Below are positions 17,401 through 24,190 of a stretch of 39,809 nucleotides of DNA, in pieces. This stretch comes from an uncultured Lachnospiraceae bacterium. GTDB taxonomy: Bacteria; Bacillota; Clostridia; Lachnospirales; Lachnospiraceae. Location of the stretch: assembly GCA_947167155.1 (NCBI GenBank), contig CAMVHB010000017.1:1-39809 (forward strand), in the 5' to 3' direction. The stretch's first letter is position 1; the number at the start of each line of letters is the position of its first letter. A program made the translations under genes and the position numbers. The notes below the pieces were generated by a model. The model did not search any database, had not been told where the DNA came from, and was given only the letters and a program-made list of their open reading frames with translations.

Positions 17401-20368
17401 GGATGATGTGCTCTTTCATTCAGGAATTGAACGCTTTGCAGGCATTACTCCTGAAAAGCCCGCTATTCTTGCCTGTGACGGAGATTACACCTACAAAGAG
17501 CTTGATGAGAACGCAAACCGCGTTGCAAATGCTCTTATCAAGAGGGGCGTAAACAGAGGCAACAGGGTGGTGCTCCTTCTTCCGAGGACCGCAAGGGTAT
17601 TCTTCGCGCTCTACGGCGTTTTAAAGGCGGGCGGCGCCTATATCCCCTGCGATCCGACTTATCCCACGGAGAGGATCAAGCATATCATCGATGACTCAAA
17701 TGCAGCGCTTGTAATAACTGACTCGACCAGACTTTCCCGTTTTTCCGAGAGACCGGTGGTTGACATAGAGGAACTGCTCAAGGAGGAGAACAATAAGAAG
17801 CCGGATGTAAAGATAACGCCCGACGACCTTGCCTACCTCATCTACACATCGGGCTCAACCGGAAAGCCAAAGGGCGTTATGCTGCGGCACAGAGGCATTG
17901 TAAATTATGTCACCGATCACAAAGAAAATATCCTCGTGCATGGAATGGTTGAAAGAGGTCATGTCATTACGGCAGTGACGACATTATCTTTTGACTTTTC
18001 GATAAAGGAATGGGGCGCGCCACTATTTAACGGTCTCACCCTTTCCTTTGCATCGGATGATGAAACAAATGATGCGCTTCGTCTTGCGGCGAGGATGAAG
18101 AGGACGGGGACCGATATTTTCAGCTCGACTCCGTCAAGACTCCTTACACTGATGGAATCACAGGACTTCAGAGAGGCGCTTTCAAACTGCGTTGTCGTAA
18201 TAAACGGCGGCGAGAAATATCCGGAGCAGCTTCTTAAGCTTTTGAAGGAGAAGAAGGACAGGCTCATATTCAATACCTACGGGCCAACGGAGACGACTGT
18301 TTCTTCAAACACGCAGGAGCTTTCCGGCTATGATACTGTAAATGTGGGACGCCCGCTTCCCGGAGTGTGTGAGTTCATCGTAGATTCTGACGGAAACGAA
18401 TTGCCCTGCAATGTGACAGGAGAGCTCTATATAGGCGGGATCGGCGTTGCGGCAGGCTATAATGATCTGCCGGAGATGACAGCTGAGAAATTTGTAGACT
18501 ATAAGGGGGTCCGGATATACAAGTCCGGCGATTTCGCGCGCTGGACGAAGAAAGGCGATGTCGAGATCCTCGGGCGAAAGGACAATCAGATCAAGCTCCG
18601 AGGCCTTCGTATAGAGCTTGATGAAGTGGAGGCGGTCCTTTCGTCACAGCCCGGAATTGAACGTTCCGCGATAAAGATCGAAAAGATAAACGGCATTGAG
18701 CATCTCTGCGCCTGGTTTACAGCGGATCATCAGGTCGATATCGGAGAACTCAAAAAAGAGCTTTCAAAGACGCTTACGAATTACATGGTGCCGACTGCCT
18801 ACATGCAGCTTGATGAAATGCCCTATACTCCAAACGGCAAGCTTGACTTAAAGAACCTGCCGGTCCCTGAGCTTTATCGATCAAGTAACAGCGAGGCCGC
18901 CGAAAATGAGACAGAGAAGGTCTTTTGCGACATCTTCGGAAGGCTCCTTCATGTGGAAAATGTCGGTGCGACCGAAAACTTCTTTGAGCTTGGCGGTACC
19001 TCACTTCTTGTTACAAATGTGGTCATCGAGGCGGGAAATGCAGGCTATACGATCGCATTCTCCGATGTATTTGACAATCCCACTCCAAGAGCCCTGGCAT
19101 TGATCGCAGGCGGTACTTCAGAAGGAAAAGGCACGGGCGCTTCCGGGGATTTTGACAGTGAGATCACAGATTATGACTACGGAAGGATAGATGAGCTCCT
19201 TCAGAAAAATACTCTTTCAGGCTTTAAGGCAGGAAGCATGAGAGAGCTTGGAAACGTGCTTCTGACCGGGGCTACCGGGTATCTCGGGATCCATATCCTG
19301 CACGAACTGATCGAGAACGAGAGCCATGATAATAAGATATATTGCCTTCTCCGTTCACAGAAGGATCTGACTGCGGCAGACAAGCTCCTTCGACTTTATT
19401 TCTATTATTTTGATAAAAACCTTGAAGAGCTCCTCAATGAGAGGATATTCGTTGTGGAAGGGGATGTTACGGATCCCTCCGTCCTTGATGGTCTTTTGGA
19501 CAGGGAGATAGACACCGTAATAAACTGCGCGGCCGTTGTAAGGCACTTTGCGAGCGGCACCCAGATTGAGGACGTAAACGTTGGCGGGGCTGTAAATCTC
19601 ATAGATTTCTGCCTTAAGAAAAATGCGGCCCTGATCCAGACCTCTACAATGAGTGTTGTAAGCTCGGCTTATAAGGACAGCATACCGGAGGGCTTTTTGC
19701 CTGACGAGAAGAGCCTATACTTTGACCAGCTTCTTGAAAACAAATATATTCATTCAAAGTTCCTTGCGGAGCGCGCAGTGCTTGAGGCGGTGGCAGAAAA
19801 AGGGCTTCGGGGAAAGATAATGCGCTACGGCAATCTTGCGGCAAGGCACAGTGACGGGGAATTTCAGATCAATTTCTCGACAAACTCTGCCATGGGAAGA
19901 CTCAAAGCCTTTGTAATGCTTGGTTGCGCCGCCTTTGAACAGCTTGATACGACAATGGAGTTTTCTCCGATAGACGCGGTGGCAAGGGCTACGGTCGCGC
20001 TTTCAAAGACTCCGGAGACTTGCACGCTTTTCCATGTTTTCAACAACCAGAATATCTCAATGGAGGGCATCTTCAGCGAGCTCAACAATCTCGGGTATGA
20101 AATTGACTATGTTGAAAGAGAGGAATATGCAAAAGCCTTTCAAGCGGCCCAGAATGATCCCAAGAGGGCGGCGTCTCTTACAAGCATAATGGCTTATATG
20201 CATTCCCCCGGAGGTCGGGAAACGGTAAGGCTTACGCGGCAGTGCGAATATACGATGCAGGTGCTCTATCGGCTGAAGTTCGCATGGCCGGTCACAACCT
20301 GGGATTATATTGAACGGTTTGTATCGACACTCAGCGGGCTTGGATTTTTTGAAGAGGAGGATATTTAA
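11423..20368 (+). CDS. Three-module non-ribosomal peptide synthetase, A-T-C-A-T-C-A-T-R
   Basis: This 2981-residue megasynthase has domains, in order: A1 (1-455; YTSGSTGMPKG at 137; terminal NQNGK), T1 (470-535; GGDS, Ser504), C1 (545-970; active site HHIIFDG, H676-H677, D681), A2 (985-1465; YTSGSTG at 1126, D1172 at the GrsA Asp235 position, K1452), T2 (1475-1545; LGFTSL, Ser1507), C2 (1560-1960; HHLVFDG, H1688-H1689, D1693), A3 (1990-2480; YTSGSTG at 2141, D2191, K2473), T3 (2495-2560; LGGTSL, Ser2527), and a terminal thioester reductase R (2610-2960; GATGYLG at 2616, Y2775xxxK2779). R domains release peptides as aldehydes or alcohols using NADPH. A1 has valine (V183) where amino-acid-activating domains have Asp, so it probably loads a non-amino carboxylic acid. 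The ATG at 11423 follows AGGAGGGG; a TTG at 11402 is weaker. Confidence 0.95.
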   Translation: MQEYVRLLLEAGENFSENPALIDHGGERITDYKTFSLFMKKAASWIYKKGLTERSFIPVRLESSMEYAACVCGIWLSGHIAVPMGASFPQERVKYICLNCEAPFVIDEDAVKEIMEQEPLDISVFPESKDSDTALLLYTSGSTGMPKGILHTFEGLLNNQRMGNRPVYETGQVWAMGAPFYFVASVAIYKVLTMGGAVHLLDEETMRDVLKLEDYYAAHHITVGFISPSVLSNFHSRDESLKLVMTGSERLTGQCSREGYKLFNNYGMSETMGTVCSFLVDKPYDTTPVGIPPETSTWALLDDNMDPVPDGEEGEYCTKGPYTTGYFKDPEATEKLFRGGWLHTGDILKKLPDGNLVYINRKDWMVKINGQRVEPGEIENVLRALPGISGAVVKAVKGAGGQVVLCAYYTGESFSDDELSEKLSEKLAPYMVPGFFTHLEKFPINQNGKIDRKNLPEPDIMSRRAEYAPPKNDTESMLCRAFEDALSASQVGRDDDFFSMGGDSIRVMKLITACPELDLTSKQVYALRTPAKIAEECIKKGSSKVREKKERYPLSSSQLGIYIESMNRDGEAVYNNPILLRLSDSIDMEKLARACEAVVAAHPFIKLSLETDENGDPIQIRRDDEPYSQKIERLSEKEFEEIKPTLQKPFRLLSDKLFRIRLFEVGEKKYLFTDLHHIIFDGSSMLVMIKDLERAYLGGELENETYSGFEVAEDEKEKREEFYEEAKKWYLDTFAGVEAESLPIPDKNEKEMSFGVRTLDLALEASEVEALCQRCAVTENIYATAAFGLLLGLYAGMNEALFTTIYNGRDSLRTRRTIGMLVKTLPVYSRFEKDEEVRDYLQKAREQMLSCMNNDIYPFSELSAQTGITSRLLFVYQGDVLSVGGFAGEPVERIPLMDNATGEFLAIQMYKQDGTYNVRAEYRSDMYSEEFVDIILRSFETVLKKMLLAETVGEISISSYIELERLHELNRTETDYDRSKSVVDLFREAAGKYPGNIAVIYENKECTYEEVDRISDNIAAFIEKQGLGRGDVVSILIPRGIYQAIASLGALKAGCAYQPLDATYPPERLNFMIEDASAKLLITTEELSGLANKYDGKRLTLNEIESLPDGKPKNDPAPEDTFILLYTSGSTGVPKGVRLTHKNLVCFINWYTKFYELSEKDRVGQYASYGFDACMMDMYPALSAGAAVCIVPEEMRLDLNAMNDYFIKHRVSLSFMTTQVGRQFATEMENPFLRAISVGGEKLASMEPPKGVNFYNLYGPTECTILATIYPVTKREDNIAIGHPLSDVKCYVVDPFGHLLPPGALGELVIAGPHVGAGYLNRPEKTAEVFIKNPFDGGEYEHAYRTGDIVRYRTDGEIEFIGRRDGQVKIHGFRIELSEVEAVIRDYPGIKDACVVAKDLGADGKAVAAYFVADETISPKDISEFIRERKPPYMVPSSIMQIDRIPLNQNGKVNKKALPEPVIEAAEEESTHVDNVLEKELKKIIGEALNMEEPPLNTALEYLGFTSLSMIRLSTRLFKGFGVNIPVKEMKDKTITDIENLILSEWIKGQGAGAKEQKEADIKNSPLSASQSGIYVDCMRNPDLTTYNIPSVLTFAAETEPKDLIQGLGSILKAHPSVFVHFDIIDNQVMAIRDEVSLPEIPVLTMSKEECKAFREGFVKPFHLNRGPLFDFAVVKTPECVKLFTDFHHLVFDGFSMSVFLKELGKYLKNGGELEAEGASYFTYVRNQKEMLSSDAGASYEKYFEELLSDFESTTELPADLRNESADGNKRFSYMDIDESLTRAFCKTPGIDEPGLFLAALDYTLARLSGSENVYITTISSGRSDVRFSETFGMFVNTLPLAAKLSGGSVVDFVREVSSGLTNAIAHENYPFADIAAKWGFNANVMYEYQRGVVEKPDIPGLSSVEGIESGKSKFGITVRIIDKNGKAAIEVEYNDALYSKEAIEEFLKSYSIVIEKFEASGRDKLRSITLLDSEREEELLGFRERPKKAEISDDVLFHSGIERFAGITPEKPAILACDGDYTYKELDENANRVANALIKRGVNRGNRVVLLLPRTARVFFALYGVLKAGGAYIPCDPTYPTERIKHIIDDSNAALVITDSTRLSRFSERPVVDIEELLKEENNKKPDVKITPDDLAYLIYTSGSTGKPKGVMLRHRGIVNYVTDHKENILVHGMVERGHVITAVTTLSFDFSIKEWGAPLFNGLTLSFASDDETNDALRLAARMKRTGTDIFSSTPSRLLTLMESQDFREALSNCVVVINGGEKYPEQLLKLLKEKKDRLIFNTYGPTETTVSSNTQELSGYDTVNVGRPLPGVCEFIVDSDGNELPCNVTGELYIGGIGVAAGYNDLPEMTAEKFVDYKGVRIYKSGDFARWTKKGDVEILGRKDNQIKLRGLRIELDEVEAVLSSQPGIERSAIKIEKINGIEHLCAWFTADHQVDIGELKKELSKTLTNYMVPTAYMQLDEMPYTPNGKLDLKNLPVPELYRSSNSEAAENETEKVFCDIFGRLLHVENVGATENFFELGGTSLLVTNVVIEAGNAGYTIAFSDVFDNPTPRALALIAGGTSEGKGTGASGDFDSEITDYDYGRIDELLQKNTLSGFKAGSMRELGNVLLTGATGYLGIHILHELIENESHDNKIYCLLRSQKDLTAADKLLRLYFYYFDKNLEELLNERIFVVEGDVTDPSVLDGLLDREIDTVINCAAVVRHFASGTQIEDVNVGGAVNLIDFCLKKNAALIQTSTMSVVSSAYKDSIPEGFLPDEKSLYFDQLLENKYIHSKFLAERAVLEAVAEKGLRGKIMRYGNLAARHSDGEFQINFSTNSAMGRLKAFVMLGCAAFEQLDTTMEFSPIDAVARATVALSKTPETCTLFHVFNNQNISMEGIFSELNNLGYEIDYVEREEYAKAFQAAQNDPKRAASLTSIMAYMHSPGGRETVRLTRQCEYTMQVLYRLKFAWPVTTWDYIERFVSTLSGLGFFEEEDI

Positions 20369-20370
20369 AC

Positions 20371-20661
20371 ATGACTATCGAAAAGACAATTGACGGAACA
20401 GAAGCTACGCTTGCAATAGAAGGATGGCTTGACACGAATGCGGCGCCTGAGCTTCTTAAAGCGCTTGATGAGCTTGAATCTGACACGGAGAGTCTGGTAC
20501 TTGATCTGAGCAAACTTGAATATATCTCTTCATCCGGGGTAAGAGGGATAGTTTCCGCATACAAGAAGATGAACGGGGCGCTTAAAGTAAGAGGTGCTGC
20601 TCCCGGCATCATGAGCATATTCAAGGCCACAGGGATCGACAAAAAGCTGAGCTTTGAATAA
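20371..20661 (+). CDS. STAS-domain anti-sigma factor antagonist
   Basis: This 96-residue protein is a single STAS domain of the SpoIIAA/RsbV type. The conserved phospho-acceptor region is LSKLEYISSSGVRGI, where one of the serines before Gly is the expected kinase target; LVLDLSKLEYISSSG matches the usual D-L-S-x-x-x-x-I-D/S-S-S-G pattern. When unphosphorylated, such proteins bind an RsbW-like kinase and free its other partner. The gene starts two bases after the NRPS stop, with GAGGAGG upstream, and is followed 18 bases later by the phosphatase. The immediate partners are therefore the phosphatase downstream and the RsbW-like domains on the exporter and on the phosphatase. Confidence 0.93.
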   Translation: MTIEKTIDGTEATLAIEGWLDTNAAPELLKALDELESDTESLVLDLSKLEYISSSGVRGIVSAYKKMNGALKVRGAAPGIMSIFKATGIDKKLSFE

Positions 20662-20679
20662 AAAGGAGGTTTTACTGCC

Positions 20680-22677
20680 ATGGGGGGAAAGAAGAAGCCG
20701 AGAATATCATTGTTGGCGCGCTCAGCGCTCTTTTTCCTGCTGACACTTTTTCTCTCCCTTCTGGTAGGACTGCTTTTTGCAAGAAAGTATGTATTCGAAG
20801 ATGCCATTTCGCGCAGCTACGCGATCTCCGCGGGAGCGACAACCGCGGCAATGACCTCCCTTGGTTCAGCGGATGGCTTTTATGAACTCTTTTCCGATGA
20901 GGAATACAGGGAAAGCATACACAAAACCTTCCATTTCATTTGCGAAAAGACCGAAACGGATGTGCTTTATCTTAATACCGTCGATGAGAACCAAAAAAGA
21001 CATTATATAGTCGCCGCCGCCAAGGATGATTATACTGATGAGCTTATGCAGGATACGATAAGCTTCGACATGATAGACGAAGAAGAGCTTTATCCCGCTG
21101 AAGTCCGCGTTCTGGAAGGAAAATCGGACGGCGAGCATGAATTTTATCATACTGACAGTGGCTATATGTGCATGTTCGTGCGTCCCGTCAGTTCACAGGG
21201 GAAGATCATTGCCTTCGTAGGTGCTTCTTATGACATGGATGATATCCTTGAAGAGTCGAAGCGTAACCTTTATTTCATCGCGGGGCTTGTGATCCTTGTT
21301 TTCTCGATCGCCCTGATAAGCTCGCTCATCCTTATGCGAAAGTCCATCTTTGTTCCGGTCAGATCCCTTTCCGACAGGATGCGTTCGTTTACCCAGGATA
21401 TTGACAGCCACGTACCAAAGAGGAAGACCATCTTTTCGGATGAGATCACCGATATGGAAAGCTCATTTTACGAGATGACCGAGAATATGCGTGAGTACGT
21501 TGGTGAGATCAAGACTCTCACTTCTGACAAGGTGCAGGTCGAGACCCAGCTCGACGTGGCAAGGAGGATACAGAGCGGCCTTATTCCAATGGAGCACTTT
21601 GTACTTGGGGACGGCTGCGAGATCTATGGTATTGAGAAGCCTGCTAGAGCGGTAGGCGGGGACTTTTACGATATCTTTCGACTTGATTCTGACAGGATAT
21701 GTGTCGTAGTCGGAGATATTTCAGGGAAGGGCGTATCGGCAGCCTTGTTCATGGTAATGGTAAAGACCGGGATCAGGGAGAATATAAAGGGTGGACGTTC
21801 CCTTGCTGAGACCTTCTCCTCCCTCAATCGGGAGATCTGTTTTTCAAACCCTGAGACTATGTTCGCTACAGTGGCTGTCATGATCCTTGATACAAAGACA
21901 GGAGTGCTCAAGTATTTGAACGGAGGACACGAACTTCCGCTATTACTCTCAAAGAATGCTGATTATCTTGAACTTGACGCTGGCTGCGCTCTCGGACTCT
22001 TTGATGACGCGAAGGCCGGGGAAAAAGAGATAAGGCTTTCTGATGGAGAGGGACTTCTTATTTTCACGGATGGTGTGACTGAAGCCGTTGATGATGAAAG
22101 AAAGCAGTTTGGGAAAGACCGCCTAAAGGAACTTGCAGGAAATTATCATTCAAAGCACGGGGAGCGGTATGACTGCGAAGGACTCATAAAGGATATAAAG
22201 TCGGGCTTGAGAGACTTCTGTAAAGAGGCGGAGCAGTTTGATGACATTACCTGCGCAGTACTCATCTACCGCGGCAACGAAAAGGAGAGAAGAAGACTTA
22301 CAATGGATCTTGCCTCTTCACTTCCGGTGATCAGGGACACGATCTTTGGCTGCATCAGTGATGAGGAGAGGGCAAAGACTATCATTCTCGTTTGCGAGGA
22401 GATATTTACAAATATTGTTAATTACTCCGGGGCAAAGGAAGTGAGCTTCTACTGCGAGCGCACAGAGGAGATCTTCGCCGTATCGTTCTTCGACGACGGG
22501 ATGCCCTTCGACCCTGTAACCGTGAATCTCCGCGACAAGACCTTTGAAGAGCTCGACACCGGCGGCATGGGCATCAAACTCGCCCGGATGAACACAAAAG
22601 AGATGGTCTACAACCGCATAGACAACACAAACCAGCTGGTCCTCAGGTTCTTGTCCAACGATTCTAATCGCAATTGA
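20680..22677 (+). CDS. Membrane SpoIIE/RsbU-type PP2C phosphatase with HAMP and C-terminal RsbW-like domain
   Basis: This is a 665-residue sensor-phosphatase. TM1 is at about 11-33, then an extracytoplasmic sensor region of about 165 residues (dCache/PAS-like in layout), TM2 at about 200-222 and a HAMP-like linker. The PP2C_SIG domain (about 310-525) contains metal-binding motifs AVGGDFYD, GDISGKG (about 344), FTDGVTEA (about 465) and FDDIT (about 521). A C-terminal HATPase_c_2 domain (about 540-660) has EEIFTNIVNYSG and DDGMPFDPV. The PP2C part would dephosphorylate the STAS protein encoded just upstream. The C-terminal domain is paralogous to the domain fused to the MATE transporter. AAAGGAGG lies 10 bases before the ATG. 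The extracytoplasmic ligand is unknown. Confidence 0.93.
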   Translation: MGGKKKPRISLLARSALFFLLTLFLSLLVGLLFARKYVFEDAISRSYAISAGATTAAMTSLGSADGFYELFSDEEYRESIHKTFHFICEKTETDVLYLNTVDENQKRHYIVAAAKDDYTDELMQDTISFDMIDEEELYPAEVRVLEGKSDGEHEFYHTDSGYMCMFVRPVSSQGKIIAFVGASYDMDDILEESKRNLYFIAGLVILVFSIALISSLILMRKSIFVPVRSLSDRMRSFTQDIDSHVPKRKTIFSDEITDMESSFYEMTENMREYVGEIKTLTSDKVQVETQLDVARRIQSGLIPMEHFVLGDGCEIYGIEKPARAVGGDFYDIFRLDSDRICVVVGDISGKGVSAALFMVMVKTGIRENIKGGRSLAETFSSLNREICFSNPETMFATVAVMILDTKTGVLKYLNGGHELPLLLSKNADYLELDAGCALGLFDDAKAGEKEIRLSDGEGLLIFTDGVTEAVDDERKQFGKDRLKELAGNYHSKHGERYDCEGLIKDIKSGLRDFCKEAEQFDDITCAVLIYRGNEKERRRLTMDLASSLPVIRDTIFGCISDEERAKTIILVCEEIFTNIVNYSGAKEVSFYCERTEEIFAVSFFDDGMPFDPVTVNLRDKTFEELDTGGMGIKLARMNTKEMVYNRIDNTNQLVLRFLSNDSNRN

Positions 22678-22702
22678 GTTTTCGGCGAAAACATATTATA
22701 CT
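22674..22702 (+). promoter_or_regulatory. Promoter of the EAL-domain gene
   Basis: TTGAGT (22674-22679) and TATACT (22697-22702) are separated by exactly 17 bases, and the -35 box overlaps the stop codon of the phosphatase gene. This marks a likely new transcription unit at the end of the NRPS operon. Confidence 0.65.
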
Positions 22703-22709
22703 GTCTTCG

Positions 22710-22739
22710 TGTGGCACTTTTCAATTGGAAAGTGACACA
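22710..22739 (+). promoter_or_regulatory. 30-bp imperfect palindrome at the predicted transcription start (operator or 5' UTR hairpin)
   Basis: TGTGGCACTTTTCAA and its partner half TTGGAAAGTGACACA match as an inverted repeat at all but two symmetric position pairs, centred on AATT at 22723-22726. It starts about eight bases after the -10 box and is not followed by a T-run, so it is not an intrinsic terminator. It fits a repressor operator or an RNA hairpin. Confidence 0.55.
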
Positions 22740-22778
22740 GTGAGTATTTGTCTTCATTTCGGTTCTTTCGGAGCTTTT

Positions 22779-24152
22779 ATGAATAATGATGAAATGAATC
22801 TCAAGCTGGAAGAGATCATGGGACTTCCTCAGGAGGAGCTTCGGCACAGGCTGATCGAAGCCATGGGACGCATAGATTTTCTCATGACTCATGATATGCA
22901 GCTTCAGATGAATAATGTTCGCTACGGCGCAAAGGTCCTTTCCCGTCTTGTTGAAACAAAGGAGATCAAGGATTACAATGTCTGCTTCTTCAATATCAGG
23001 AACATGGCAGGCATCAATGCTATAGCCGGTCGTGATGCGGGAACAGCAGTAATGAAGGATTTCGTCGGAGGGATAGAATTCTTTCTTTCCGGTCAGGAGA
23101 CCCTCTTTCGCATGGGCGGCGACAATTTCACGATCATCATCAAGAGGGAAAAGATGGAACAGTTCCTGAAGATGATAAAGGGCACAAAGATCCTGGTTCC
23201 GGGAACCGATGGAGAGTACGTCCTTGTTTCTGCTGTTGCGGGGATCTATGAGTGCGATGAGAGGACGAGTGTTGATGATGCCATGGACAATGCCCATGAC
23301 ACAATGAACATCGCAAAGTTTGCGCGCCATGTATCTTATCTCTATTTCAACAAGGAGATATCCTCCATCATCATGAATATAAAGAGGGTGGAGAATGTCT
23401 TTCCCGAGGCTTTGAAGAATGGTGAGTTCGAGGCCTATTATCAGCCCAAGGTGGATATTGAAACCAACAAACTTACAGGCGCGGAGGCTCTCTGCCGCTG
23501 GGTTCGTCCTGACGGGGTGCTTCCTCCCGGAGCATTCATTTCCGTTCTTGAGAGGAGCAGGAGGATCTGCAAGCTTGACATGTATATGCTTGAGCGGGTA
23601 TGCAGGGATCTTCGTTCCTGGATCGACGCGGGTATATCTGTGGTTCCGATCTCCACCAATTTCTCAAGGATGAATCTGAAGACGCCTGACATCGTGCCTT
23701 CGATCATAAGCGTGATAGATGAGTATCAGATACCTCACGATCTAGTCTCGATCGAGGTCACGGAGACCAAAGAGGATGAGGAATTCGAGAAGCTGAAGGA
23801 CTTTGTTGAGGAGCTTCTTTCAGACGGGATCAAGGTGTCCGTTGATGATTTTGGTACCGGCTATTCCTCGATGACGACGATCAGGGACATTCACTTTTCC
23901 GAGATGAAGATCGACAGGAGCTTCTTCCTTTACAATGACGAGACGGAGGACAGAAACCTCGTGATGGTCCGTCATGTCATCAGGATGGCGCAGGAACTCT
24001 CCATGTCCTGTATCGCCGAGGGCGCCGAATCGATAGAGCATATCGCACTTTTAAAGAGCATGGGCTGTCGTTTTGTCCAGGGTTATTTCTACGACAGGCC
24101 GCTTCCTGAGAATGAATTTTTAAAGAGACTTAAAGAGCCTTATTATAGATAA
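22779..24152 (+). CDS. EAL-domain cyclic-di-GMP phosphodiesterase with degenerate GGDEF domain
   Basis: This is a 457-residue cytoplasmic protein. The N-terminal third is a GGDEF fold in which the active-site motif reads GGDNF (about 113), so cyclase activity is unlikely. The C-terminal EAL domain keeps the catalytic set: GAEALCRW (Glu about 235), NFS, EVTETK, DDFGTGYSS (about 356), KIDRSF, AEGAES (about 414) and QGYFYDRP. It should hydrolyse cyclic-di-GMP to pGpG. No transmembrane or sensor domain is present apart from a short N-terminal helix. I start at ATG 22779, five bases after GGAG; the open frame extends to a TTG at 22674, but that stretch holds the promoter and palindrome. It is probably co-transcribed with the oxidoreductase 38 bases downstream. 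Confidence 0.92.
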   Translation: MNNDEMNLKLEEIMGLPQEELRHRLIEAMGRIDFLMTHDMQLQMNNVRYGAKVLSRLVETKEIKDYNVCFFNIRNMAGINAIAGRDAGTAVMKDFVGGIEFFLSGQETLFRMGGDNFTIIIKREKMEQFLKMIKGTKILVPGTDGEYVLVSAVAGIYECDERTSVDDAMDNAHDTMNIAKFARHVSYLYFNKEISSIIMNIKRVENVFPEALKNGEFEAYYQPKVDIETNKLTGAEALCRWVRPDGVLPPGAFISVLERSRRICKLDMYMLERVCRDLRSWIDAGISVVPISTNFSRMNLKTPDIVPSIISVIDEYQIPHDLVSIEVTETKEDEEFEKLKDFVEELLSDGIKVSVDDFGTGYSSMTTIRDIHFSEMKIDRSFFLYNDETEDRNLVMVRHVIRMAQELSMSCIAEGAESIEHIALLKSMGCRFVQGYFYDRPLPENEFLKRLKEPYYR

Positions 24153-24190
24153 TGTACCAATCAGTATTTCAAAAATGAACGGAGGGGAAA

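Noticed and set aside
22710-22739. Palindrome as terminator of the NRPS operon
   Set aside because: There is no downstream T-run, and it lies directly after a promoter.
22608-23330. 240-residue minus-strand open frame antisense to the EAL gene
   Set aside because: It shows no domain, lacks a start context and lies opposite a well-supported coding region.
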